Both the position numbers and the translations under genes were made by a program. Source: Oscheius sp. JU75 (lineage: Eukaryota; Nematoda; Chromadorea; Rhabditida; Rhabditidae). Taken from it: a stretch of DNA of 64,000 bases. This document shows, in pieces, positions 22,201 to 34,220 of this stretch. The first letter of the stretch is position 1. Each line of letters begins with the position of its first letter. The notes beneath the pieces are model-generated. The model saw only the letters and a list, made by a program, of their open reading frames with translations, was not told where the DNA came from and searched no databases. The stretch covers positions 6,138,001-6,202,000 of the forward strand of contig JASJZC010000005.1 of the NCBI GenBank assembly GCA_037178855.1. Direction: 5' to 3'.

Positions 22201-25200
22201 TTGGCTCTATAAATAAGCGATCTGGAAGTAGACGTCCTTGAAATCAACTACTACTTTTTCTTGTTTGAAACCTTGATCTTTCGAACTTCTAACATTAATT
22301 AACACCACCTGCCTAACACAAAAATGCCATCTGACCCCCAACTACCAATCGATTTTTGGGCACACGGATCATGTAAGCTTCTTTATTGGGCGGTGGATGG
22401 TACACGTGACAGTCGCTCTTTCTCGGCCGTCTTCAGAAAACGAGTTTTTAACGTCAGAACCTTTTGCCCCATCTATCAGCGCTTCTTCGGGACTTTTTGA
22501 TTGGGGTGCAGCAGATCGAATTGGTGGATCCACGTGATATTTCGGACTCTTGTGCTCGTTGACAGAACGAATTAGACATTGAGGAAGGGTTAATACAGGA
22601 ACTTGTGAGTCAGAGGATCCGGATGAGTTAAGTAACTCACCTTGAACGGTCGCGACGCAACTCGAAATCCTGGCCGGGATGAAGTACTTCGTATTGCTCG
22701 CCGACTTCCAGATACACCTGAAAAAGATCATTGAATATTGGAACCACATCATTCGAAAAAAACAGCTCTTCAGATATCTTCTTTTCCTCCAAATCTTCTT
22801 AACGAATCTTAGATGTTGTCTGTGGCTTCAAAAGATCAGCACTTTATATAGACCCGCATCATTTTGGTCTCTGTTAACTTTTCCTCTCTCCGTACCGTCT
22901 CGCCTCTATTTGTTTCACAGGTCAAGCCTTAAGAATAAATTATCAATCCTCCCGAAGTTAACCGCTCAGAGTTATATTTATGGAAGGACAATGAAGATAA
23001 GCCTTGCACCATTTCCAGACACAGGTTTCGAGGTGGCGGAGACCGCGTGCGTTCCACGCAAAGCCGTTTATCAACCACACGTGCCTGCTATCATCTAGGT
23101 CGGATAAACTCTTATCTTCCTCCTTTTTCATGAGAAGGAACTGACTCGAACTTTTTATAGGTTCAATCGATTTGCGCGGACGATTGATGATCAGACTAGG
23201 CAAAAGACAGAGGACCTGTCTCTTTTTCTCACTTCCGAAAAGGGGCACAAACAAATTGAAACACAGAACGCGTCACTTTTCGGAAGGGAGTCTGCTCGAC
23301 GGCTTATTCGGTGAGCCGACTGGATTCGTTGCGGAAGAGGAGAAATGTCCACAGGTTCTACAGATTGAAAACTACAGCAAAGGTTGTACCGAGTTCATCC
23401 CAAACGCCCTCTGCTATCACTTTTTTCACGTGGTTACTCTAGTTTCGAGATAATCGCTCGATGAACTCTAGAAAGAGAGAAGGGAAGCGAGCATGTGACA
23501 TTTGTCCTCGAAGGGGGTAGTAATAGTAAAGTGGACGAAAAAAGCTACAAAGAGTCTGCAAACAGAACAATAGGTCATCGATGTTTTTTCTGCTTCTTTT
23601 AGAGATCGTAGACGGTCACACGAGTAACGTGACCAGATCAACAAGTTTGTTTCTCCTAGCCACAATTCTACAGTCTTCTAGTAAGACGGGTCATGAGAAC
23701 ATTTGGTAAACGAGTCCGTATAGTCTGAACTCGTAGAGGGATCGCAATCCGTTCAACCTCTAATCCCTTATGTTCTTCTTTGCTCTTCCTGGTCGCCGTA
23801 GTAAACAATCTGCTTCACTCTCTAATAGCTCAAAAACCTGGTGCCACAACGCCCAAATGTTGACGAGATGCTATATGGAGCGAACTTGACCCGATGCGGG
23901 AGCAAAGAACCATCACGACAGCTGTGTCCCTTCTCTCTTTCTCTCTAGTACAATTTCCCGCGAGGCTTGTGACTATGAGAGTTGACGAGGAAGAGATCTG
24001 ACAAGTACTAGGAGGAAGAGACAAAAATCCTCCCACTGGCTGTTTTCTACTTATGAAACTCTGAAACTACAAAGTTTTCGCAACTAGGAGCAATGGCCTG
24101 ACTTCGATGATCCTCCACGCTCGCCTCATTTTTCCGTCTTAAGAAGAACGGAAAACAGTTCTAGTCAGACGAAGAGGCAGCATATTTGTGCACATGGGAG
24201 CCACGTGAACACAAGGTCCGCAAAACAGGCGCAGCGCCTTTTTCTTTAGTGGGACATAGATTGGAGTTCAGGGGGAACGAGGGATATAAATTAACTTTTT
24301 CAAACTACCTTTACGTTAGTTTGTGATCGTATTAGCACAAGTTTATTTGTAAAACTGGTGAGTTATCGAGTGAGTTAAAAACAAAAGAACCCTACCTTTT
24401 TCGAGCAGAAGAGTTCAGCGTCCTCGCGACGTAGCAGCGCTCATGTTAAGGAATCTGGCTGCGCGGAGCAGTGCGAACAAAGCCGAATGGCTGTGATTCG
24501 ATCGGCGGCGATCGATGCTGCGATGCTTCACACATAGCAAACCACGAGAACGCAATAAATGCTAGGGGCCTGCGAGTTTTCTCTTGGATTCAACACCAGA
24601 CATTTGCCCGCATTTTCAAAAATATAAGGTGTAACTGTTATCGAAGAAATGTTCTTTGTCCTAACAGTATGTCTATTCTCGTGCACCAGCGGTCAAAACA
24701 AGGCGTCTGCGCAATTGTTATCTCTGTTTCAACTAGTTTCAGTCTATCACAATACCACCACGTGTCCTAAGATTATTGTAATCAATGAAGCAGCTAAAAA
24801 TCTTTTTAAGAAATCTGTCCGAATGACAGACAGATGTTGTAATAATCGTTCCGGTTTTCATCTTCACCAGAGCCAGTCTCTTACACGTGGTTTAAACCCT
24901 ACGAATTTTTGATATAGAAAGCCTGTTTTTCGTAAACAGCGTCATTTGTACGTTTGTCTGTGTTTCTACGAGGCATTATTGCCTCGTCGTAATAACAAGC
25001 CATAGTGCCATGCGACCAAACGACCAGCAGAGCAGCTGTGAAATGATAGACCCAAAGGGCAACAAATCAGGTTGTATTCTCTGGAGCAACTGACACTACC
25101 AAATATACAGTATGTCACTGATTGTCTCGAGTTTGTCAATCGACTCCTTATCGGTTACGTCATCTGCACGCGACCGACACCCAATTGGACTTCAACGAGT

Positions 25201-27781
25201 CGAAGATAACTGCTCACGCCACAAACGAATGGCATTTTCAAGGGGACTCGGGAGACTATCAGCTCGTAAAAATTACTTGAAACAAAATACTCAAAGATTG
25301 GTTTGTAACCAGTTTTTATTTATCAATAGAGTCAGATAACGTCTTGCGGGCCTTTTGACTCATCGTGCAGTTATAAACGAGCGCAGATCGGCGCAGAAAG
25401 GTTTATGACCAAGGGAGAGGGACCTTTAAAGACTTAACTTTCTTTGATCTTTGGTGAGATGAAGCTTTTTGCGAAGAGAGTTGATGAAACGACTGATTGG
25501 CATAGTGCGATGAGGGGCTTTGGACTTGGAATGAGAGCCAGACAGTTCTGGACAACAGGGTTAGGGTAATTCACTTGTGCAAACCCAACCCATAACATAT
25601 AAGAGAGTTCTAAAACCATGTTGACAAGTGTCTCAGATACGAAGGAGGTCTGGGTTTAAAGTTTTCTTTCTAGTTTTTATTCGACTAGAAATTGGCGTGA
25701 GCTCTTCCGTTTGTATCTTCAGATGACCAATCAGTGATCCACATGATACCGTCACTAAAGAATTTTTCGTCGACAGCTTCAATCAGTGCCTAGATTTCTT
25801 ATGCTTCGCCATTTTGTCTTTGAAAAAAGTCAGTGACCACTAATGCGCCGAGAGAGTGCTTCATGACCCTCTGTCAGCTGTCATCTATCACTGCGGTGCA
25901 TTTTCAGTACATCTGCACCCTATGTGAATGTTCTGATCACATCGATTGCGGCGCGGAAGTTTTACGCTTGGAACAAGATTGATTACTCTTTTTATTGGGC
26001 GGAAAAGGGGTGGATGAGAATAGAGAGGATCATAGACTAGCTCTTTAATGACTGTTACGGCGACAGTTCAAAGACAAAGTGATGTCAGTCACACGAAGCA
26101 ATGGTCTGCGACCCTTTCTTTTCGCTGGGGGATCTGAGCAGTTTCAACTACCTAACGATTTCAAACCCCTATAACTTTCAGGCGTTCTTGTATGAAATGC
26201 AAATATCACCGCCTGACTCTCTGTTTGCACTAAGGATTAATTTGTTCCCTAAGCCAGAATGAACACCGAACACGAATACCGACTGACCTCTCCCTTGACT
26301 ACGACGTAGATGAAGTTGAGTTGCCCGCGAATCTCACGTCCGACTGGAATCTTCACTTGAATTGAGACTTGAGCAATTCGTTCCAGCTCACGGTCACTGC
26401 AGCCAGCAAATCGTTGTGACCTGAAGCTTCATTGAGATTTGCTAAAGACTGACAAACCACTTGAGATAGCGCTTGTACCCAGCTATCTTCTCCTGAGCTG
26501 TGTCCATCATAATATTGTGGAACACACTTCTTTCAATGGCCCAGAGACGACAAGGAGATGTGGCTGAATTCCTGTTTATACTAATTTCAAACTCTATACA
26601 CCTTGAACAGTAGCCGTCCTTTCGCAGTGATGCAAAATGGCAAGTTCGCCGAATAGAGCTCCATTGGCCATGGTTCTGACAAACTTGGCATCTTTACAGA
26701 CTTGTACAGAGCCATGTTCGATTACATACATGATGGCTCCCAGATCTCCTTGTCGGATAATGACAGCACCCTCATCAACCTGCAAAATTCGAGTTTGCAG
26801 AAGGCCCCAAGTCGCTTCGGTCGCAACTTGTAAAGTACATTATTTGCTTTTAACAATTCGTGCTTTGACCTCTTTGGCTCACCTCGACAGGATACATGGC
26901 GGCGGCGATTCTTCCAATTTGAATTCCGTCAAGATTATTTAAGAAGGAGTTGCTTCTCATTGCGCTCTCGATGCTCAGAAGTGCCCTGAAAGGTCATGTT
27001 TAAAAAAAACTTGTTGGAACACTACCGAATGGGAATGACACCACATGTCTTGGGACGGATCAAACGACGAGGAAATCGCATTTTTGAGAATTTGGATAGT
27101 TGGCCCGTCTAGTCAGCCGCTGTGGGGCGAAAATGAGCCCGTACGGGCGTTTTTAGGCACGGCGCAAAAGTTAGGCGGTAATCTGTGTGTCCGGGCGTCA
27201 TTGCGTGCCAACGCAGCTTAATACAGGCTAGGAGAAGCACGGAATAGTCTGGGAAGCATGAAATGGATATCTCGTTTCCTACTTGGGGTGAGGAAAAAAC
27301 TTACTCTTGGCTCTTTCGGTAGAACTTCGTCGGGGCACGGACATTTGAAGAGACGGCTTCCGAAGAGACAGCTGTTCGACGAAAGTAGTTCCCACTTTGG
27401 TACTGGGCGAGCTCCTGAAGAGTTCTTATTGATCAGTTTGTTCAGAATGAAACACAAGAAATCTTTTTGATCTTTGGTAAATCACTGTTCACAGTATCGT
27501 CTACCGAAGCACATTTTCCTGATTAATCCCGAGGTTACTGTTTACATTTCACGGTCAACAAGGAACAGGCTCTATTAATAGCACTTTCTCGATTGCGTTA
27601 TACGATCTAAAAGGCCTTCAGCCACCCGTACATTCTGGTTTGTTGGTATCGGAGAGCAATCCGCTCTTAATTAATTGGATTTCAGATCACAAGTGAGTAC
27701 AATTCCCGATAACGAACCCACCCTTCGAAGTTGTTCGATGATGTCGTCACGAATCTCGATTTCACGAACCAGGTCGTCCAT
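19260..27781 (-). CDS. cGMP-dependent protein kinase, divergent CNB-B
   Basis: Soluble Ser/Thr kinase activated by cGMP. From the 5' end (right): [20 protein letters not shown] (27720-27781), a dimerising heptad segment; an exon at about 27297-27425; [13 protein letters not shown] (about 27030-27075) at the autoinhibitory position; [15 protein letters not shown] (about 26885-26985); CNB-A (26594-26782) with intact phosphate cassette [28 protein letters not shown] (26455-26550). CNB-B comes from three exons (about 26290-26410, 22652-22710, 21144-21266) and reads [17 protein letters not shown] then [19 protein letters not shown], with no FGE..AL..R.A cassette. The kinase domain is complete: [40 protein letters not shown]. 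The C-tail is [15 protein letters not shown] then GWDFEF and stop. Introns include 3.6 kb and 1.4 kb. The junction between the 27.3-kb and 27.1-kb exons is unresolved in phase. Confidence 0.84.
22711..26289 (-). other. 3.6-kb intron inside the kinase gene
   Basis: The exon ending FIYVVVKGE (near 26290) and the exon starting VYLEVGEQ (near 22710) join in phase 0. Everything between is therefore one intron, over fifty times the local norm. Scattered short frames on both strands, including an 87-codon plus-strand frame at 24649 with a signal-peptide-like start, are not convincing nested genes. Confidence 0.55.
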
Positions 27782-29870
27782 CTTATCTGCCACTACAGAA
27801 AAATGGTGAAACTAAACGTGGCCAGATATGGAATAAGCGGCTCGGAAATGTCAATTATTCAAAGTTTCACACTGCCGGGATGGGAAAATGCTCGAGTCGG
27901 TTTCGAAAACTTAGCGCCTGATAGTGAGAAGGAGACAGAAGGAAGTGAATTAGTCAAATGAAATCTCGGGTAGTAAATGACGGGAAAAAGTATCCCGAAG
28001 GCCGCACAACAAGGTTATAGCGCTACCACGACTCGGGATGGGTACCGGCTCAGTCAGGCGAACATGAGCACATTTTTGAGCAAGGAAGTAGAGTCTGTCT
28101 GGTGATTCAAACGTGTCAGGACGTCAAATTAAAGGAGCAGGTGAAAGAATAAGAAAAGACGCTGTCCTTCGGGAGAAGGGAGCGTGAGATGAATGACAAA
28201 CCTATTTAGAATGGAGATGTAGCCGAGAAGTTAATTTATATGCTAACCAGAAAGAGCACGCGAATGTGCAAATTTATTTCGTCTAGGCACTAGAAGGAAG
28301 TATCTACTTCCAAATTAGGGATTCTAATCAAACAGAAAAGTAATTACTCGCCCTCGAGATTCTATCGAACTTCTCGGAAACCTGAAAAAGGTCTGGAAGG
28401 AGAGAGAACATGTTCCCTAGGAAATTGACTTATCGCCCGACGAGGGGAGTCAAAACATATTTGAGAGAGTAATTTTATCGTCTCTTTGCATCCAAGAAAG
28501 ATCTGGATGACTCCCCAGATGCCAGTTCCTTCCAACTCTTTTAAAGGGACAAACACCCGAAAGAAGAGCATCCAAGAAGTCATTATGCTCAAATTTCGGT
28601 CAATTAGGGGCGCTATGGCAAAAAGGTCCACGACAGAGATCGTGAAAAGAACGAAAGAAAAGCAGTTAGAAATGAGATCCTACAGAATATAAAAGGGGTC
28701 ACTCCGCAAGTTCAGAGTCCTGCTAAAAGATACATGTCTCAACTGGCTTGCGTCCACTTTGCTATTAGTCTACGTTTATTTACATGGAGGCTGTCTTTCC
28801 AAGAGCGATAAATGACCAAGAGGTGTCAGTTTGACTCTAGAATTTGATAGACAGCTCTTTTCATAACAGTATTTTCGAGTAAACAGATCAGGATAGGATA
28901 GTCAAGGATAAACGATGACACTGCAGAGGAGGATATATCTTCTATGAAATGAATCTAATGTGAGAGTTCAAATTCAGTTACTGCTGTTACGCCTTAGGGC
29001 AGTGAGTAAGAGCAGGCTGGGTGCGAATATGAGGAATTGGACGTCGTTTAGACATGAATGGATCACTTTGTTTGGAAGCGAAAACAAGAGAGATGGGTAG
29101 GCAATGCATTCTGCGCCGGAAGCTGGAAATTCGAAAGGAGATGGACTAAAAATGTACATCTGTTACTCTTGTGAATGGCAGCGAGACTTTTCGAGTCTGA
29201 CACGGCGACTGGGTGGCATGGAAACAACAAGAGACATATAAACTCCGTTCCATACATGTATTGTTTCCTGAAACAAATTCAATCCGTCTCACTCTTCTCC
29301 TACTCTTCACTGTCACATGTATTCTAGCAGCTGATTTCTCTTTACCTCAATAAGAATGCCTGAGAAGTATTTATTCTACTGCCCTGAATTAAGTGAAATG
29401 AGAGAGTCACAGAACGGAGAATTTGGTGGAATAAGAAGCTTAGGGATGGAAGGATATGGAATGGTCTATCCTTGCGATTTGATTTCTCTGACTAACTTTG
29501 CGATGAGAGAGTTTCGGGTATGTACGATAGACATCGAGCTACCTAACAAGTAATTCTATATCGAAGAACAAGAATAGCTGCGTGGGTATTGTTGCGTCCC
29601 GCTGCCGCTTTAGATCAAAATGTCTCGCCTTCTCGTTGCTTGCCTCAAGGGAATCGTTAAAACTGATGGGCAGTCTCTGTTCCACTTTTTGGTGATACAT
29701 ATGTGAAAAACATTGATGTCTTGTCCGATGGAGGGTCGAACTCGTTCGCAATATACGAGTAGAACATTCTATAAATTGGAAGAGAACTGGCCTCTTTGAA
29801 CAGCTTTCCGATTAGAGACAAAGACATCTGGGTAGTGGAGTGGAAAGAAAAGTAGTGGTGATAGAAATAC
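27782..29870. other. 2.1-kb intergenic / kinase upstream region
   Basis: No frame with family resemblance or clean splicing. Probably the kinase 5' flank, which could hide further alternative first exons. The short plus-strand frame at 29356-29553 is unsupported. Confidence 0.4.
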
Positions 29871-29915
29871 ATTTTATTTCTCGTCCACCGTTACAATTCA
29901 CAGAAAGCCTTTCGT

Positions 29916-30418
29916 CTAAATGGCAACTTGGTTCTGCATAAGTCCTTTGACTGTCTGATCGGATGTGGGAGCAGCCTTGGTCGAGACAGTCCTCTCCTTG
30001 ATCGTCTTCTCCGGAGCAGTGTAGGTGATGGAACGGGCGTCGGGAAGGTCGTTGAGACGGAAGACCTCGTAGACGAGGTATCCAACCAAGATCCACTGGA
30101 GCATTTTTGCAGAACAACTGGAGTTCCCTAATTACCTCGTCTTTTACTTTGCTTTTACTACAAAGCTTTGTTTGCAAAAGTTCTGGAGCTTTTAGATAGC
30201 TCTCCAGGAGCAATTACTTTTTTTCCAATGTCAATGCTTGTGAGAAAAAGTAACATTACAATCAGTTCCACCAGAAGACCAACAATTTGCGTGATATCTA
30301 CAATCGCTACACGGCCACTTCCCAGCATACCACCAAAATTTGATTTTTCGGTTTCAGTTAAATTCATCTCCTTTCCTGAATTGAGTTTTGGTTTGTTAGA
30401 TAGTCGTGACGACATCAT
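29916..30418 (-). CDS. small two-transmembrane protein, unknown
   Basis: Exon 1 starts at ATG 30418 (MMSSRLSNKPKLNSGKEM), has ETEKSNFGGMLGSGRVAIVD, TM1 ITQIVGLLVELIVMLLFL, and LSKSSRTFANKA. A 47-nt intron (GTAGTA..CTCCAG, about 30115-30161) joins it in frame to CSAKMLQWILVGYLVYEVF (second TM), then RLNDLPDARSITYTAPEK, TIKERTVSTKAAPT and QNQVAI, stop 29916-29918. Predicted size is about 150 residues. If the intron were retained, exon 1 would stop at 30158 and the distal part would be a separate 62-codon gene starting at 30104. The spliced reading is preferred because the join keeps frame and both parts read as membrane protein. AATAAA on the minus strand near 29872-29877 would serve as polyadenylation signal. 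No family recognised; divergently transcribed from the next receptor. Confidence 0.6.
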
Positions 30419-30857
30419 TATCAAAATGGTACACAAAAGTGAACTTAAACGTTTCCGTTTTCTGACCAATAGTTTCGTTGCTCACTCTCTGGAGGGAGCC
30501 AATAATTCCAACAAATATGTTCCGAAGGAACGCAAGTTTTTGCAGCAATTGTTGCGAACAACGTTATTGTGGTTAAATGAAGAGATTTCGCAATTCATAT
30601 CTACGACAACTTCAACACAAACGCTCATCGTTGATCATGTCAGTTGCAGGAATTCATCAGAGTGAAAAGTCCTCAAGCACAACGACTTGTCCCTGCTGGA
30701 TCCTTTAACAAGATAGAAGAATAACAGAAATGGGTGGGATACTCACGTTTACAGCAGAAGTCTGTCTTTTATGTCGTCTGGATCATTAGAAAATTATATC
30801 TGCTCATACATTACATTCCATTCGGCTTCACCTGTTCCGTGCATTCCATAGTCTGAA

Positions 30858-31843
30858 ATGGAGCTTATGATAGTCTTCTACAGGGCAAATCTCGCCCTTT
30901 CGATTCCCCTTTTCGTTCTCGTAGCGTATCTGATCGTGTATAAATCAACAGCCCAAATGGGAAAATACAAATGGTTTCTGCTCAATATCCAAGTATCTTC
31001 ATTTCTTGAATCTCTATTTTGGACTACGATGTTTGGCCCTTTGCTCAACGTCTACCCGTATCCCTACTTTTTTCAATCGGGATTTCTCTGGACTATGATC
31101 CAGATCCCTCTCGATTTCGACTGGGGAGTATCGACAGGATTTCATGGTTTAATCATTGCCAGTCTTTATCTGGCTATCATCTACAGACATACTTTGCTCA
31201 TGCCCTTGTCAAGTCTTCGGATTCCCGAAGTACTCAAGGACATAGATAATCCTATTATGAATACCTGCGGCATTTATATGGGCACTATCGCTTGTAGCAT
31301 ATTGTCGTATTACGGATTTCTCAGTGTGGAAAACACAAAACAAATTGTTCACAAAGTGAGTTCATTGTATTAAAAAGACCATTTTTAGATTGATCGGACA
31401 AGCGATTTCCACGAAGGAGGACAGACATTGGGTGGAACAGGCGCATATACCTGGGGTGGCTTACTTTTTTTTGGTATCATCGGCTTAGGGTTTGGGCTTA
31501 TTGTTCGCATAATCCATTGCAACCACATTCTGAAGAAGTCTGCCATATCTGCAAAATCTGCACTCATGCACCGAGAGGCTATTCGCGGACTTCTTATTCA
31601 GGTTCACAAGGTAGTTGCCGCTATCTTAGCAAAACTTAGGCCGGACTAATGTGGGGAGGTGTTCTTATTCCATCGTTAACTTTGGCGATTTCAATGGTAA
31701 TGGGTGTGGAAAAGCTTCCATCAGCTTTTGTGACTTTCTGTTCTTATTTTGGTATGGCTTGGTTTAGCCTAAAGTCTATCAACTGCAGTATAAGCATTAT
31801 CGTCACGACTGCTCATTACAGGTCAGAACATTTGTGTTTATGA
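30858..31843 (+). CDS. srh/sri-type 7TM chemoreceptor
   Basis: Exon 1 (30858-31353) gives N-terminus and TM1 LSIPLFVLVAYLIVY, then STAQMGKYKWFLLNIQ, the S.QM..YK..LLN motif of the Srh/Sri families. TM2 to TM4 follow, including IIASLYLAIIYRHTLL and YMGTIACSILSYYGF. Exon 2 (about 31389-31616) has an outer loop, TM5 GGLLFFGIIGLGFGLIVRII and an inner helix ending REAIRGLLIQVHK. Exon 3 starts AGLMWGGVLIPSLTLAISM (TM6) and has FCSYFGMAWFSLKSINCSI (TM7) and a short tail, stop TGA 31841-31843. No breaks seen. Short GT..AG introns; the second uses GTAGTT as donor, with GTTCAC an alternative nine bases upstream. Confidence 0.8.
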
Positions 31844-31954
31844 AAAAGAAGTTTAGAAGGGTTTTTCTGCGAGCAACAGGTTTGACGACAAGTCAGGTGT
31901 CTGTCATCAACATTCGTTCTCAAACTAGTGAAAATCGCTAGACAATTTTTCAGT

Positions 31955-32774
31955 TCAATGGTCTTCTTCTTCCTTATTGGTGCTCTCAAAGTACTCCTTT
32001 GATCCTTTGACATCAGCCTTCATTGTCTTTTTCCCTGGTGTCCAGCCAGCCGGGCAGACCTCTCCGTGCTTAAATTTGTTTTAATGAAGTTCTCGCCTCT
32101 TTCACCTTGTCCACAAACTGAAATGCCTGGACGAGACGGAGAGTTTCGTCAACGGATCGACCAACCGGCATGTCGTTGATGGTCATCTGACGCAAAACTC
32201 CGTTGCGGTCGATGATGAAAAGACCTAGGGACCGGTTGTTATGTGAAAATGGAACTCTGAACCTCGGTAGGCCATTCCCTCGTCTTCCTTCAGAACTCCG
32301 TAGTCCCGAGAAATCTGCATGGTCTTGTCAGCAAGGACAGGAATCAGCATATCACCCAGTCCACCAAGTTTTCTTGGCTGAAGAGAGCTGTTTCTTGTCA
32401 GAAAAAAAGCCTACCTGACTGATCCAGGCGAAGTGGGTGTAAGCAGAATCAGTAGAACAAGCCATGACTTGAACTTCGATATCCTCAAACTCTGGGCTTC
32501 GATCAGAGAACGCGATGATTTCAGTTGGACATACAAACGTACTGAAATCAATTTCCTCTCCTCTAAAGGAGACACTTACAAATCGGCGGGGTAAAAGAAG
32601 AGAACTACGTATTTTCCTCGGTAATCAGAGAGCTTGATGTCGACGAAATCGCCGTTGTGAACGGCCTTGCAAGTGAAGTCTGGAGCAGGCTTTCCAATCG
32701 CAGCTTTTGACTGCTGGAAGAGAATCTCTACAGCCTTTAAAGAATATACCTACTTGCATGACGCCACGATACAT
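31955..32774 (-). CDS. prdx-2: typical 2-Cys peroxiredoxin
   Basis: Cytosolic thiol peroxidase reducing H2O2 with thioredoxin. Starts MYRGVMQ / [17 protein letters not shown] across a 40-nt intron. Peroxidatic Cys is in [14 protein letters not shown] (about 32520-32550) and resolving Cys in [12 protein letters not shown] (about 32050-32085). [15 protein letters not shown] carries the GGLG motif, and the tail has KEYFESTN, the YF motif; together these mark the hyperoxidation-sensitive class that can act as an H2O2 sensor. The tail ends in an acidic extension EEEDH, stop 31955-31957. Five short exons. An alternative first ATG is the second Met (VMQQSK). Strong match to PRDX1/2 and C. elegans PRDX-2; among the surest calls here. 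Confidence 0.93.
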
Positions 32775-33024
32775 GAGTTGTTATCGATAAGGACGAGAAG
32801 TTGGGTAAGAATGCGGGCCTGAGATCGGTTGTCATAGCAGCAAGTGATGTGTAAGAAGAGAAAGGGATTTGTGGTGAGAAACGAGAGAAAAACAATTAGG
32901 CGAGAAGAGAGGAACAAGTCTAATTGATTTGAATGAAATTAGATACTTTGTCATCCGAAACATGATTCAGCCAATGTTTTTTGTCTTCTCTGGAAATGGA
33001 AAGCGGTGTGCTAATTTTTAATTT

Positions 33025-33897
33025 TTAATCATTTTCAATCTCGGCCTGGTAGTCGTCGTCGTCCCATTGAGTAGAGGCGAAGGAGTAGGTGGATGTCGAA
33101 GCGGAGACAGGAATCTGGCAAACCTTTGATTTGGCAGCTTCCGGAGGAACAAACCTTTCGTGGAGGATTGCATAAATAGCTCTGCAAATAGAGGACGCAA
33201 TCGAGATCTGAGAAGTCTTCAGCTGACCAGCCCCATCTGTCCATTCCGATGAAGTGTTGTCCTGGAGGTGTGACTGCTTTTTTCTGATCGCGGGAAGAGG
33301 TCAGCGACTGAATGATAGTTGGAGTGGGAGCTGTTGCTGTCACTGCTTCGTCTGTCTTGTCTTCTGGGGACCAACCACACAGCGAGCTCTGAATGTTGCC
33401 AGTTTCTGAACAGAGCTTTCGTTTTCCAGTTTACCTCTCAAAGAGTCTCCTTTCCTCGCCCCCGTCTAATATTCAGAAAAAGCAATTACCCTATTCCCCC
33501 TATTGCCCAAGTAGACTACTCAATAGTGACAATAAGGAACTAACTGACACCGTTGCTGCTGTTCGTGGCGCTGTAGACTCCACTGGTGCTGAGAAGTGCC
33601 GTATTGGTAGTCGAGGCTTTGTTACAAGTACACGTCGTCGTCTTTTTCTCGTTACAGCAGGTCTTCGGAGCGTCGCCAGCTTGTAGAGTGCAATGGAATC
33701 CTGGTCGGTAAGTATCCACCGGCATGACATCTCTGCAACGCCTTGTTCCGCTTCAGTATAAATAAATAGACTAACCTGGTTTCTTCTAGAGCACAGCCGT
33801 CAGCCGGCTCCATCGAGGGAAGATGGCTACCAGCCGCACACGGAAGCGAAGAATAGCGATATTTAAGACTACAGTAACAGAGATCTGGACTTGTCAT
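33025..33897 (-). CDS. uncharacterised Cys-containing protein, acidic tail
   Basis: Begins at ATG 33897 (MTSPDLCYCSLKYRYSSLPC, GSHLPSMEPADGCALEETR). The next exon (about 33552-33725) reads MPVDTYRPGFHCTLQAGD, APKTCCNEKKTTTCTCNKA, then Ser/Thr-rich SATNSSNG. A third exon (from about 33410) reads ETGNIQSSLCGWSPEDKTDE, APTPTIIQSLTSSRDQKKA. A 72-nt intron (GTCACA..TTCTCAG) puts the last exon in frame: ISIASSICRAIYAILHERF, VPPEAAKSKVCQIPV and FASTQWDDDDYQAEIEND with stop 33025-33027. There are nine Cys in the first two exons, but no recognised fold and no clear signal peptide. It lies between and in line with peroxiredoxin and a DUF281 gene. The last-intron donor was chosen only because it restores frame. 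Confidence 0.5.
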
Positions 33898-34220
33898 TTG
33901 AAAACAATTTCAAAAGCTTTTATTAATCACAACAGTTGCTGTATTTCTAGTCAATTAGTGTTTTTGACTGTTTTGTAACTTCTTGGCGTCCAATCCAAGC
34001 ACCCTTAATTTAGTAACAAAAAAGATAATTAAAGTGGGTTATGGAATGCATCTGGGTACGGTAAAATGGCGCCTATTTATCGAGCTCCGAGTAAACCTTT
34101 TTTCTTAATATGTACACTCTCCTGTCAATCGTGTCCAGTGCGTTCTGATAATGCGCATCCGCGGACTCAGCTAATTGGACGTGTTTATTTTTAAAAACGT
34201 TATTATCGAACGAAGTGCGG

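Noticed and set aside
24649-24912. 87-codon frame with signal-like start inside the kinase intron
   Set aside because: No splice support, no known motif and ordinary chance length; only mentioned as a candidate.
27258-27470. Plus-strand frame [14 protein letters not shown]...
   Set aside because: It is antisense to a kinase 5' exon that reads better on the minus strand.
28362-29257. Several 60-90 codon frames upstream of the kinase
   Set aside because: Both strands equally open, no motifs or splice structure.
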